From Xiphydria camelus (Eukaryota; Arthropoda; Insecta; Hymenoptera; Xiphydriidae), in NCBI GenBank assembly GCA_963678675.1, contig OY783194.1, positions 18,764,278 to 18,828,277 on the forward strand: DNA of 64,000 bases, written 5' to 3'. The translations under genes and the position numbers were made by a program. Shown here in pieces: positions 20,813-30,821 of this stretch; within the stretch, counting starts at the first letter, position 1, and every line of letters begins with the position of its first letter. The notes under the pieces were generated by a model. The model was given only the letters and a program-made list of their open reading frames with translations, made no database searches and had not been told where the DNA came from.

Positions 20813-20903
20813 GTCGGTGGCTCAATTGGTAGAATGCGAAAGCATTCCCAGTTTCGAAGCATCTCGTATCCTAAAGATCGCAGGTTCGAATCCAGGTAGG
20901 GTG
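20813..20903 (+). other. tRNA-like module of E1 (degenerate)
   Basis: Contains an A-box-like GGCTCAATTGGTAGAATG and a B box GGTTCGAATCC at 20883-20893, spaced as in tRNA genes with an enlarged middle. Compared with the better-preserved minus-strand copy at 26430-26513 it has lost a clean anticodon stem. It could still recruit TFIIIC but is unlikely to be a working tRNA. Confidence 0.6.
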
Positions 20904-21450
20904 TGAAAAAAAAAGCGACACTACTAGGCCGGTGGCAGGCGGCGGCACTGCACGGGCACACAGTGAAAAACCTCGGTAAAGTCACTGCGTGCGTTTCCCT
21001 TTTGCAAAATCCTACTTTATCCACTGTGTACACTGCGTGATGCTACAGTGGTACCCCCCAGTAGGCACGCACCAAGACATCACTATGATGTTTCTCAAAG
21101 TCACCGCGTGGTCTCACAGCGCCACCACTGTGAAGTCACCTGGATATCGGGGTTATCATCGGCCGTGCTTGGTCGGTATTCGAATAATTTTTTACCGGTA
21201 GAAGTCGAGTCGGTAGTAAGAGTACCCCGATAGCCAAGCGTGACTTTCACCAGAGCGTCACCCGGTGGCAGCACGTCTTGATGGCACGGGAACCTCACTG
21301 TGCCGCCACCCAGTGATTGTCACTGAGTGACGTTATTCATACGTTACTGGGATGCCACGGAGTGATTGTCACTGGGTGACGTTACTGTGACGCCACTGTG
21401 ACTTAATCTTTTAAAAAATCCAAATTGTTCAATAAAAATTAAAAATTATA

Positions 21451-21992
21451 TTAGGTGTTGAAATTAATTCGTAGCGTTTTTTTAATGAAAAAAATATTAT
21501 CATGCCCAAACTTTTAAGACGTTTTCCTATTGGTGATAAGTCAACTCCCAACTTGGTTGGTACATAACCTTTTTTCAAATCATAAATAACATTTTATAAT
21601 TTATTGAATATATCAAAATTTGTGCCGAATAAAGTGTTCTTGCGGGGAGTTTTGCTTCATTATTTTAATATGAACAAAAGTGCAGTTAGAGCTCATCGTA
21701 TTTAGTGGAAGTGTACATGCTCTAGCTGCGAGCAAACGAGTCGGAAGTGGTTTGCACGTTTTAAAGCTGGTGATTTCGACTTGGATGACAAGGAGCCGAA
21801 TAAATTTGAAGATAATGATTTGGAGGCATTAGTCCATCAAGACTCATGTCAAACACTATTATGTATAAAGAATTCTTACAATTAATTGTGATGTTTACGA
21901 TATTACATTACTGTCGGTAACAACGAAATACTGTACTACCTGCGTGCCATTTATTGTTAAGATCGACGCTACAAATTAATTCCAACACCTAA
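21451..21992 (+). mobile_element. Deleted mariner
   Basis: TTAGGTGTTGAAATTAATTC and complement form the ends, with TA on both sides. The interior encodes in one frame RKWFARFKAGDFDLDDKEPN then KFEDNDLEALVHQDSCQT, the DNA-binding region of a mariner transposase. The catalytic part is deleted (total 542 bp against about 1.3 kb for a full element). Confidence 0.85.
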
Positions 21993-22020
21993 TAATACAA
22001 AAATCCCATCGTGAACTTAA

Positions 22021-22147
22021 CCCATTAAAGCCCAAATTAATTTCTGGTGGATTTTCTTTACGAAAATTGCATGATTTGTTACTCAGAGGTTATGAGAAAA
22101 AAATTCCAAATGGCCGTCCTATACATAAGACGCTGGGCACTAATGGG
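22021..22147. mobile_element. piggyBac-type MITE
   Basis: CCCATTAAAGCCC...GGGCACTAATGGG between TTAA at 22017-22020 and 22148-22151. 127 bp, no ORF. Same terminal type as 2263-2494. Confidence 0.75.
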
Positions 22148-22329
22148 TTAACTTTAACATGATTCTTGACGAATATTCTACTATAAATAGTGAATGAATA
22201 ATTATCATAATCGCTACTGTTTTGAAAAAGAACATATCAAATTATTTTAAACAATTTAACGAGAACCTTCGAGAGCGTTCACTATCATGTCCGGTTTCTA
22301 TATATGACTGGAGTCGACCGTCTCTCGAA

Positions 22330-22424
22330 GAGTCAGTGGCGTAATGCGAAAACGTTTCCCAGTCTCGAGGCATCTGGCATAGGATATCCCAAGGATCGCA
22401 TGTTCAAATCCCGGTGGGGCACGA
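22330..22424 (+). other. tRNA-like module of E2 (degenerate)
   Basis: Aligns with 20813-20903. The B box has become TGTTCAAATCC (22401-22411) and the A box is eroded. It is followed by an A-rich tract and GCGACAC(C/T)(A)CTAG, as in the related members. Confidence 0.5.
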
Positions 22425-23060
22425 AAAAAAAAAAAAAAGCGACACCTCTAGGCGGGTAAAGTCACTGTGTGCGTTCCCTTTTTGCAAAATCTACATACCG
22501 ACAATTTTATTCTGAAAGCGCACCGCGTGACTGCACAGTGCTGTTATAGTGACGATCGCTGTGCAGTCACAGTAACCTCACTCGCCGTTGCCACTCCGTG
22601 TCGCCACTGTAACGTCCGCGACCTGTGTGAAGTTAGCCCCCCCACCTCCGAATAAAAAATTTTTGAATACATGATCGTTTGCCCTTTGTTTGCCCATGAT
22701 TGCCCATCACTTTGTTTTTTTTTGCCCAACTCACCGTTTAGAAGATATAACTAAAAATAGGGCGGGGGGCTAACTTCACGCTAGCCCCCCCATAACGTAA
22801 TTTCGAAAATTCAAATGCATGATCGTTTGCCCTTTGTTTGCCCATGATTCCCCATCACTTTATTTTTTTTGTCCAACCCACCGTTTAGAAGATATGAGGG
22901 GGGAAGCTAGCGTGAAGTTAGCCCCCCCATAGTGTAATTTCGAAAATTCAAAAGCATGATCGTTTGCCCTTTGTTTGCCCATGATTGCCCATCACTTTGT
23001 TTCGTTTGTCCAACTCACCGTTCAGAAGATATAGGGTGGGGAAGTATTAGATATACAACT

Positions 23061-23118
23061 TTGCCTCTGCCGTCTTTATCGTAAGCCATCTACAATAGAA
23101 CGGCGGAAGCAAAGTGGT
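23061..23118. mobile_element. GGCGGAAGCAAAG-ended motif inside the foldback arm
   Basis: CAACTTTGCCTCTGCCGTCT and ACGGCGGAAGCAAAGTGG face each other around 20-odd bases, with an inverted counterpart at 24533-24590 in the other arm. It is related to the palindromes at 4094-4160 and 31020-31078. Confidence 0.5.
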
Positions 23119-23200
23119 AAGTAGTAACACCTCGGCATCGCTTGCCCATTTTTAGATACAGTCTCAATGTGCATTTTCGACGTGATAACACTTCGGAATC

Positions 23201-24107
23201 GTTTGCCCATTTTTAGAAAGATTATCAGTAAGCATTTTCGACGTTTGCCCAACCCGTGGAACCGCTTTACAGCGAGTTTCATAAGTGAAGTAAAAATGAA
23301 AAATCGTAAAATCGGCGATATCACCTCGGAATCGTTTACCCATTTTTAGAAAGAGTATCAGTAAGCACTTTCGACGTTTGCCCAACCCGTGGAACCGCTC
23401 TACAGCGAGTTTCATAAGTGAAGTAAAAATGAAAAATCGTAAAATCGGTGATATCAACTCGGAAACGTTTGCCCATTTTTAGAAAGAGCTTCAGTAAGCA
23501 TTTTCGACGTTTGCCCAACCCGTGGAATCGCTCTACAGCGAGTTTCATAAGTGATGTAAAAATGAAAAATCGTAAAATCGGTAATATCAACTCGGAAACG
23601 TTTGCCCATTTTTAGAAAGAGCTTCAGTAAGCATTTTCGACGTTTGCCCAACCCGTGGAATCGCTCTACAGCGAGTTTCATAAGTGATGTAAAAATGAAA
23701 AATCGTAAAATCGGTGATATCAACTCGGAAACGTTTGCCCATTTTTAGAAAGAGCTTCAGTAAGCATTTTCGACGTTTGCCCAACCGGTGGAATCGCTCT
23801 ACAGTGAGTTTCATAAGTGATGTAAAAATGAAAAATCGTAAAATCGGTGATATCAACTCGGAAACATTTGCCCATTTTTAGAAAGAGCTTCAGTAAGCAT
23901 TTTCGACGTTTGCCCAACCCGTGGAATCGCTCTACAGCGAGTTTCATAAGTGATGTAAAAATGAAAAATCGTAAAATCGGTGATATCAACTCGGAAACGT
24001 TTGCCCATTTTTAGAAAGAGCTTCAGTAAGCATTTTCGACGTTTGCCCAACCCGTGGAACCGCTCTACAGCGAGTTTCATAAGTGATGTAAAAATGAAAA
24101 ATCGTAA
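23201..24107 (+). repeat. 133 bp tandem array
   Basis: The word GTTTGCCCATTTTTAG, or a one-base variant, starts at 23201, 23334, 23467, 23600, 23733, 23866 and 23999, an exact 133 bp period. The frame stays open through units on the minus strand, giving repeated peptides (ILRFFIFTSLMKLAVERFHG). 133 is not a multiple of three, so those ORFs are by-products. Confidence 0.95.
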
Positions 24108-25388
24108 ACTCGCTGTAGAGCGATTCCACGGGTTGGGCAAACATCGAAAATGCTTACTGAAGCTCTTTCTAAAAATAGGCAAACGTTTCCGAGTTGATAT
24201 CACCGATTTTACGATTTTTCATTTTTACATCACTTATGAAACTCGCTGTAGAGCGATTCCACGGGTTGGGCAAACGTTGAAAATGCTTACTGAAGCTTTT
24301 TCTAAAAATGGGCAAACGTTTCCGAGTTGATATCACCGATTTTACGATTTTTCATTTTTACATCACTTATGAAACTCGCTGTAGAGCGGTTCCACGGGTT
24401 GGGCAAACGTCGAAAATGCTTACTGATAATCTTTCTAAAAATGGGCAAACGATTCCGAAGTGTTATCACGTCGAAAATGCACATTGAGACTGTATCTAAA
24501 AATGGGCAAGCGATACCGAGGTGTTACTATCTACCACTTTGCTTCCGCCGTTCTATTGTAGATGGCTTACGATAAAGACGGCAGAGGCAAAGTTGTATAT
24601 CTAATACTTCCCCACCCTATATCTTCTGAACGGTGAGTTGGACAAACGAAACAAAGTGATGGGCAATCATGGGCAAACAAAGGGCAAACGATCATGCTTT
24701 TGAATTTTCGAAATTACACTATGGGGGGGCTAACTTCACGCTAGCTTCCCCCCTCATATCTTCTAAACGGTGGGTTGGACAAAAAAAATAAAGTAATGGG
24801 GAATCATGGGCAAACAAAGGGCAAACGATCATGCATTTGAATTTTCGAAATTACGTTATGGGGGGGCTAGCGTGAAGTTAGCCCCCCGCCCTATTTTTAG
24901 TTATATCTTCTAAACGGTGAGTTGGGCAAAAAAAACAAAGTGATGGGCAATCATGGGCAAACAAAGGGCAAACGATCATGTATTCAAAAATTTTTTATTC
25001 GGAGGTGGGGGGGCTAACTTCACACAGGTACGTCCGCGGGGGCACGCACGATAAGGTCACTGTGATGTTTCCTAACTCCACCGCGTGACGGCACAGTGCG
25101 CTCGTAGTGACGAAACTTGGCTATCGGGGTAGGTGTTAATTCGAGTGATCGAAGCGTCTAATCTCAAAATCGCGAATTTGTGAATAATGAAAATTACTCA
25201 CCATTATTCACAAATTCACAATTTCGATGTTAGACGCATCGATCTCTCGAATTGATATCAACTCTAACTGTCGACTCGACTTCTACCGTATTAAATGACT
25301 CGAGTACCGACCAAGCCTATCCGAAGGTAACTTTCAAACTGGCCAGTACACAGACGGACATACGGTACAGAGTGAGGCCATTTAGGGA

Positions 25389-25411
25389 GGGGGGGGGGGG
25401 GGGGGGGGGGG
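25389..25411 (+). repeat. G23 homopolymer
   Basis: An uninterrupted run of about 23 G just right of the palindromic element. Other long G or C runs are at about 1618-1630, 15441-15462, 32694-32710 and 53148-53160 (C). Confidence 0.9.
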
Positions 25412-26189
25412 ATCTAAAAATCAATTTTTGTTTAATTGCCTTTTCTTATAGTAAGACATTTAAAGAATGTTGTGTCCAAATTTCAAGTCAATCGGAGCAA
25501 AACTCTCAGTCATAGATCTTTAAGTCTCCGCTCCTCTAATACTGCGGAGCGGCAAGACTCGGCGCTTTAAACGCTTGTTTCTCGAAACCAAGTTTTAAAA
25601 GTCCGTGGACATCGTCATTTAAAAACTACTGCACCGATTCTTTTCCAATTTTGTACACACTTTCTACATATAAAATACCAGACCCCTACGTTTTTCTTTT
25701 TCTTTTTTTGTTACATTAAAGGTGTTTTACAGCAACAAAATGACGGATTTTTTCGTGAAAAATCGCAATTTTTACTTCAAACAACCACGAAACATTTAAA
25801 AATGGAAAAAAAAATTAAAGAAAAACGTAGGGGTCTAGAAAAACATCTGTTTTAACCAAATTGCTTTGATTTGTTGATTTGAGATAATTCTACGCTGAAA
25901 TATAGTGTCCACAGCAAATCATCTTTTCTAAAAGGCGTCCTCGAAAATGCTTCGTCACCGGCTTATTTCTCAATACGTTTCTACAAAAGAATTACAAAAT
26001 GTTGTTCGAATGATGCTTTGTAACATGCGAAACATTAGAATATATCTACTTCAACAATAGCTCTAAAAAAAATTCGTAAAAAGAGAGTTATTTTCCACGC
26101 GTTAGACCCCCTCTAACGTTACCTCCAAATATATGTTAATCGTGACATTACCGACGCGCAATAACGTTACCTCCAAATGTATGTCAATA
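25412..26189. other. No gene recognised
   Basis: AT-rich sequence. The end contains a tandem pair GTTACCTCCAAATRTATGT with GTGACATTACCGACGC between, and the latter recurs after E3, so E3 landed inside a short tandem repeat. No ORF of interest. Confidence 0.4.
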
Positions 26190-27398
26190 CCCCGATAGCA
26201 AAGTGGCACCACAGTGACTGCACCCTGCTTTCACGCGGTGCATTCGAGTGCATGCACTGGGGTGTCCATCTGTCTGTGCACCGTGAAGCCACACTGCAGT
26301 CACGCAGTGTAAGTACGATGGTAAAAGTAGAATTTTGCAAAAAGGGGGCGATAAAGTAGGATTTCCCGCCTGCCTTATCCGCCTACTAGAGAGAGAGAGA
26401 GAGAGAGAGAGTGTCGGTTTTTTTTCTCAAACCCGACCCGGCCAGGACTCGAACCTGCGATCTTTAGAAGACTGGGAACGCTTCTCGCATTCTACCAATT
26501 GCGCCATCGACTCTTTGTGGTGGAGGTCGACTAAGTTATACATATAATATCGATACCTGAAAGCAACAGTACTGTGACTAGTGAGATAAAGCCGAAAGCC
26601 GATTTCGAGCTATGTCAAACGTAAACTAAATTTTAAATATTTTTGCCGAGATATCTCAGTGTTGCATTGTGTAAAGGCCGGTTTATATATATATATCTCA
26701 TTAAATTTTTAAAAATAATTTGATACTTTCTTTTTCAAAACAGTAGCGATTATGATAATTAATTATTCATTATTTATGAAATAATTCAGTACAATTTGCA
26801 CTGTTTGAAACATTATTATAATATCAATTTTGTTATTTTCTAATTTAAAAATTCTTCTATCGGGGTGTGAAATCAATTAATTGTAAATTTACAACCGCAT
26901 ACATCCGCAGATCAAAATTTGTAACTAGTCACAAATTGCTTTCTGGGAACAAACCTATTATTATATCAATTTTGTTATTTACTAATTTAACACATTCGCT
27001 GCCACTTTTAGATCTAAATCTATCTATTTAGATCTAAATCGATTGATTGCATCGCGCTCAGTGCCGGTAACAGACTGAATAATGTAATGTGCACGTCAAT
27101 GTGTCTCCGATCGGAGCCGGCGGCAGCAAACGTGTTAAAAATTTTGTGAAGACAATGAAGTTACCGACATTCATGGTCGGTAAATTTACGAAGTGTGCAC
27201 GTCGAAAAGGCACCTTGACTGCACTGAGTGTAACTACTGTGTTTTTACGCGGTGAACCACTCAGTGTATTCACTGTGTAGCCACGGTGCTTTTAGTTTGT
27301 GTACGCCACGCGATCACGCCACGGTGAGACCACAGTGGTGCCACTACGTGGCAGCACTGCGTGCGGCTAGCGTGTAAATCCACGCTTTGCTGTCGGGG
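26190..27398 (-). mobile_element. CCCCGATAGC family, member E3
   Basis: CCCCGATAGCAAAGTGGCAC...CACGCTTTGCTGTCGGGG, flanked by TA (26188-26189, 27399-27400), 1209 bp. Nearly identical to E4 (50236-51473), so one of them is recent. Contains a GA microsatellite (26391-26413), a tRNA-like module on the minus strand, and GAGCCGGCGGCAG words. The ORFs seen are short and not conserved in any way I can judge. Confidence 0.85.
26430..26513 (-). other. tRNA-Arg(UCU)-like module
   Basis: On the minus strand: TGGCGCAATTGGTAGAATGC (A box), an anticodon-loop-like CTTCTAA carrying TCT, then GCAGGTTCGAGTCC (B box, 26445-26455). This matches the layout of eukaryotic tRNA-Arg(UCU) with an enlarged D-arm/anticodon interval. 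The acceptor stem does not close well by eye, so it is called tRNA-like. An identical module is in E4 at 50490-50573. Confidence 0.65.
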
Positions 27399-27869
27399 TA
27401 GTGACATTACCGACGCACAATTTATACGCATGACTTCCCCAATGGCGGTAATGAGTCATCACGGTCACTTAACTAAAAGGGCCCCATAGACGCTACGGTT
27501 TGCCGGATGGCAGGCCTTCCGGCTTGCGCTTATAGGGACCGTGCACGAGCTATAGAGGGCAGTGTATTCGCCGATGTGCGCGCGACCACACGACTAAAAT
27601 AGGTACTTTTTTGGGAATAAATTTACAGTGTAACGCTATTAGAGAATTTATAAAAATGATCAGAATTATTAAGTATGGCTTTCGGCCAATCCAAAATCAC
27701 CTCATACGAGGTCAAAATAATGTCAAAGGACGAAAATTATTTGAATCGGGTCATGTACTTAATGTAATAGACAGATGACACCGAAAATGGAGAGATCGTA
27801 ATAACCTGTAAAGTTATAGCTCAAAAACCAATGTATCAAATACTTATGATGTAAAGATTGTGGTAAGTA

Positions 27870-28384
27870 CAGTAAGTTAAGTAAGAGCGTGTACGGCGTT
27901 ATTCATAAAAAATTTATTCAACAATGTTTTTTTCCACATACATACGTTTGACATGTTTCAAGGTATTGCGTAATTATGTTAACTCACCAGCATCAATAAT
28001 TGCTTGGCATCTCCGAGGCATACTATCCACCAAATTTTCGGCGTATTCGCGGGGAAGTGCCTTTCAAATGCGTCGAATTTCTCAAGATAGCTGCTTCATA
28101 GTGAATTCACAGTGAAGACACGTTTTCCTTGAAGCTTCTGCTTGATGTATGTATCCTGAGAAATTCGACGCATTTGGAAGGTACTTCCCCGCGAATACGC
28201 CGAAAATTTGGTGGACAGTATACCTCGGAGATGTCAAGCGATTATTGATGCTGGTGGGTGATTGAACTCATTATTAACATAATTGCGCATTGCCTTGGAA
28301 CATGTCAAACGTATGTATGCGGAAAAAACATTGTTGAATACATTTTTATGAATAACGCTGTACACGCTCTTACTTAACTTACTG
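27870..28384. mobile_element. Palindromic Tc1 derivative
   Basis: The ends CAGTAAGTTAAGTAAGAGCG and complement are flanked by TA. The arms are about 220 bp. Each arm encodes a copy of the Tc1 transposase C terminus, of the type (V)DSMPRRCQAIIDAG, one on each strand. The element is an inverted duplication of the transposase 3' end. Confidence 0.75.
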
Positions 28385-28388
28385 TATA

Positions 28389-28598
28389 TCACCTATATAT
28401 ATTATCAGAATACTGTAGCAGTGGATTAATGCAATTTTTAACTGCATTAATCCACTTTACACGTTTGTGATTCTTCCATGGCAAGTGAACACTACTTGTA
28501 GGAAAGGAATAGAATTTTAATGATGGATTAATATTTCGTACACGATCTGGTGTATTTGAGCAACCTTTGACGCAACAGGTTTTTTTCGAGGATGGCAT
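28389..28598 (-). pseudogene. THAP domain, 5' fragment
   Basis: The frame begins MPSSKKTCCVKGCSNTPDRV and continues to ...KFYSFPT...HKRVKWINAVKN. This has the THAP zinc finger pattern: CxxxC (here CVKGC), SFP-type turn, KW before the second ligand pair. The C-terminal half of the domain is cut off where the Tc1 element begins. THAP domains mark P-type and some other DNA transposases and their host derivatives. The start is the natural THAP methionine. Confidence 0.65.
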
Positions 28599-28842
28599 TT
28601 TACAAAAAAATATTTAATTTTAATTAATAAAAAGGAATTTCACTGTAACTGCCCTTTATGCGCTTGTTAAATTCCTCCCCATTACTTTACACAACAGCTT
28701 TCAGATGGCGCCCTATTCGCCTTGCACGGTCCCTATACAGCCAAACCTGAGTGTAAATGTGACTACATGTACACTCAGGTTTGTCTGTATAAGCGCAAGC
28801 CGGAAGGCTTGCCTTCCGGCAAACCGTAGCGTGTATGGGGGC

Positions 28843-29068
28843 CTAAACGGTTGCCTCACTTCGGCCAGTTCGAAGGAGAGAGGGAAGGCTCTGACGTGCA
28901 CGTACATTCTGAGCCACGTCACAGCCTATCCCCTCTCCTGCGGCCGTGGCGCCGTGCGTGCCGGGCGTGAGTCATGGTGTCGGTCTTTTCGTTACATAGG
29001 AGATTGCGGGCTAACCGATTTACCCCCAAGGCGCCCATAGAAGTTTCACTTCAATAAATAATTGAAGC
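28843..29068. other. GC-rich spacer, nothing recognised
   Basis: A moderately GC-rich stretch between two DNA elements. No element ends or ORF identified. Confidence 0.35.
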
Positions 29069-29233
29069 TATATGGGAACAACAATCGACCGTTCTTTTGC
29101 CGTTTTCACACTCGCATGTGTATCGTAAGGTCCCGGAATGGCCGATAGAATGAGGTTTATATTCAATAAAACAGCGATATTCTTTACAGTTTACATGTCG
29201 TGATTGAACTTGCAATTTTAAAATGTTTGAATT

Positions 29234-30480
29234 TTATTTTAAATAATAAATATTAATCGTATTGTCTTCATGTATCATCTCTGCTAAATAAGAAGTGGCT
29301 TGAGAATATTGATAAGTACCCGTAAACAATATTTTCAAATCCTCTTCAGTCATTTCTGGAAAATCTAACAAATCAGATGAGGTTATTTGTTGAAACGGTA
29401 CTTTTCTGTGCTTCCAACCATCTTTCTCGACTTGAATACTAAGAGTATCGTTTAAATTACGTCTCGATTTCATATACTCCACGATTTCTTCAGATAATTC
29501 AACGTCGCTATTTAAACGTTTACCAAATTGATTATGTAAAAAGCAAGCCGTCTTACAAATTAAACTGGTTTTTGGAAGTATTTTATTGTCTAGTTTTTTA
29601 TCTAAAAGTTTGAACTTTTGTTTGATAAACAAATGTATAGCTTCTACTGCCCACCGAACTTTAGTGACATATCGAGTGTGATTTGATTCTTCACAAAACA
29701 ATTGAGCACGTTTTCTTTTTAATGCAGGCATCTGTACTTCAAAACCTTGCTCTTCTAAATATTCTTTAATATCCCGAAAGCCTCTATCAAGGACCAATTG
29801 AAGGGTTTCTTTCAAAAACAACATTTGTCAAAAACGCCAATCCCTGTAGTATCGGTAATAATGCCGACTCTTTCGTTGTATCTAGCCGTGTAGTGGTGCC
29901 TACTCTTTCATTATATTATAATACGGCTACACATACATCTACACGGCTAGATACAACGAAAGAGTAGGCATTATTACCAATACTACAGGGATTGGCGTTT
30001 TTGATAAATGTTGTTTTTGATAGAAACCCTTCAATTTATCTCCTCTACGAAGCAAGTTTCTCAATTCCGGTGAAGAATTTAAAATATCACGTAGAATCTA
30101 TGCATCATTGATATTTGTCAAATAAGGACCTAACATATCGACAATATAACCGTTTATCGTACAAATTGTAAATGGCTTGCATAAAAGTACTTTTTTTTGG
30201 CCAGAGTATGATTTGCACTGATACTCATTATTAGAGCTTTTTTGATGTGTCTAATGTACGTACCATACATATAAGAATTAATTCACTGTCTGCATTCAAG
30301 AGTTCTTTAGCAATTTTCGATGTCTCATTTTCTATGAGATTGTCTCTCTCTCTCTCTCTCTCTTAACACTATTCAAACCAAAATAAAAAGGGAGACCATC
30401 TTTTGCAAGAGATGTCAAAACTTCGTCAAAATAATCGGAGACGTTGTTCACTTTGTACTTACGATTAAGATCCCGAAATA
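29234..30480 (-). pseudogene. DDE_Tnp_4 transposase, broken by a palindrome
   Basis: The downstream part, 29234-29824, is open for 196 residues: DRGFRDIKEYLEEQGFEVQM, then NHTRYVTKVRWAVEAIH, typical of the DDE_Tnp_4 C-terminal half. Upstream, after the palindrome at about 29825-30030, the same gene continues as ICTINGYIVDMLGPYLTN and ILRDILNSSPELRNLLRRGD, then decays near a CT microsatellite (30347-30364). The start shown for the 196-residue frame is an internal methionine, not the gene start. Confidence 0.7.
29799..30032. repeat. Palindrome inserted in or formed from transposase DNA
   Basis: About 90 bp on each side match inverted (CAAAAACGCCAATCCCTGTA ... complement), around a 45-base centre that contains TATTATAATACGG. 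Since both arms include transposase codons, it looks like a local inverted duplication and not an unrelated insert. Confidence 0.7.
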
Positions 30481-30821
30481 ACTCAACATTGCGAACGATG
30501 GCGGGATTAACTCTAGATTAGCGCTCTACTTATATCGCGATGATAATGAACGATAAGAATCGATATAGACGTCCGCTTAACGTGCGAGGGAACCCCTGGC
30601 TTATCAGGAATACAAAATCGCTAACCCCACCGTCTTGGAATTACTGTTGGACTTATATCGACACATGTGCGAGGGTGCAAACGGCAAAAGAACGGTCGGA
30701 TGTTGTTCCTATATAGTATCTAATTGTATCAATTATTTATTATTTGTCTTTTGCGCGATATCAAATAAAGGTTATTAAACCTACAGAAACATTAAGCAAA
30801 CTATTTCAAAAAGAAAATATT

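Larger units (their letters stand above)
17090..21152 (+). mobile_element. CCCCGATAGC family, member E1
   Basis: The element starts CCCCGATAGCTAAGCGTGAC and ends CCTGGATATCGGGG, flanked by TT on both sides (17088-17089, 21153-21154). It is 4063 bp including the nested DDE_1 element 17143-19865. The remainder holds runs of CACTGTGACGCCAC-like words, a CCAAT-containing promoter-like segment (19915-20035), a foldback with a SWIM-domain gene fragment, and a tRNA-like module. No transposase, so it must be mobilised in trans. Confidence 0.8.
22621..25029. mobile_element. 2.4 kb foldback transposon, 9 bp target duplication
   Basis: The ends ACCTGTGTGAAGTTAGCCCC and complement are flanked by the same nine bases, ACGTCCGCG, at 22612-22620 and 25030-25038. 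The arms are over 900 bp and meet at about 24107. Each arm contains tandem 133 bp units, about 6.8 on the left and nearly three on the right. Long ends built of tandem repeats plus a 9 bp duplication recall Drosophila Foldback elements and MULE-type transposons (established for those families; membership here is inferred). No transposase. Confidence 0.85.
21225..25129 (+). mobile_element. CCCCGATAGC family, member E2
   Basis: Starts CCCCGATAGCCAAGCGTGAC, ends CTTGGCTATCGGGG, flanked by TA (21223-21224, 25130-25131). 3905 bp with three nested elements: a mariner at 21451-21992, a piggyBac-type MITE at 22021-22147 and the 2.4 kb foldback at 22621-25029. Own sequence includes repeated CACTG(T/A)GACGCCAC-like words and a tRNA-like module. 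No ORF of its own. Confidence 0.8.
17041..25367. mobile_element. Palindromic element split by two nested insertions
   Basis: Removing the insertions at 17090-21152 and 21225-25129, with one duplication each, leaves a continuous palindrome. It starts TACCGTATGTCC, passes GCTTGGTCGGTATTCG, ACCGGTAGAAGTCGAGTCGG and GGTGTTAATTCGAGTGATCG, turns near 25200, and returns through the complements to GGACATACGGTA at 25367. The same palindrome occurs at 49972-52849. No coding content. Confidence 0.7.
27482..28842 (-). mobile_element. DNA element with GGCCCC ends, THAP relic and nested Tc1
   Basis: Left end GGCCCCATAGACGCTACGGT; right end is the complement of GGCCCCCATACACGCTACGG. Further shared blocks are CCGGAAGGC and CTATA(C)AG(G). 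Flanking duplication is unclear (AAA or TAA). Inside lie the Tc1 relic 27870-28384 and the THAP reading frame. The ends resemble those of the Harbinger-type MITE at 41274 but THAP suggests a P-type origin, so the superfamily is open. Confidence 0.55.
29071..30713 (-). mobile_element. DDE_Tnp_4-type transposon (ISL2EU/Harbinger-like)
   Basis: TAT(G/A)GGAACAACA ends followed by GACCGTTCTTTTGCCGTTT in both arms and a further CACATGTG-like block. A TA duplication is consistent (29069-29070, 30714-30715). It holds the broken minus-strand transposase below and an internal palindrome at 29799-30032. A 2 bp duplication with a DDE_Tnp_4 protein fits ISL2EU. Placement is inference. Confidence 0.6.

Noticed and set aside
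20813..20903. Functional tRNA gene
   Set aside because: A and B boxes are present, but the interval is too long, the acceptor stem does not close by eye, and all copies lie in the same position of a transposon family.
23201..24107. CRISPR-like regular array
   Set aside because: The 133 bp units are contiguous with no unique spacers, lie in a palindrome with a 9 bp target duplication, and the DNA is eukaryotic.
23076..24575. Overlapping minus- and plus-strand ORFs with peptides of the ILRFFIFTSLMK type
   Set aside because: They are translations of the 133 bp tandem units in both arms of the foldback. The period is not a multiple of three and there is no sign of selection for protein.
17090..25129. 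One large 8 kb transposon
   Set aside because: Internal ends with separate duplications (TT and TA) and the continuity of the palindromic element across both insertions show two independent members.
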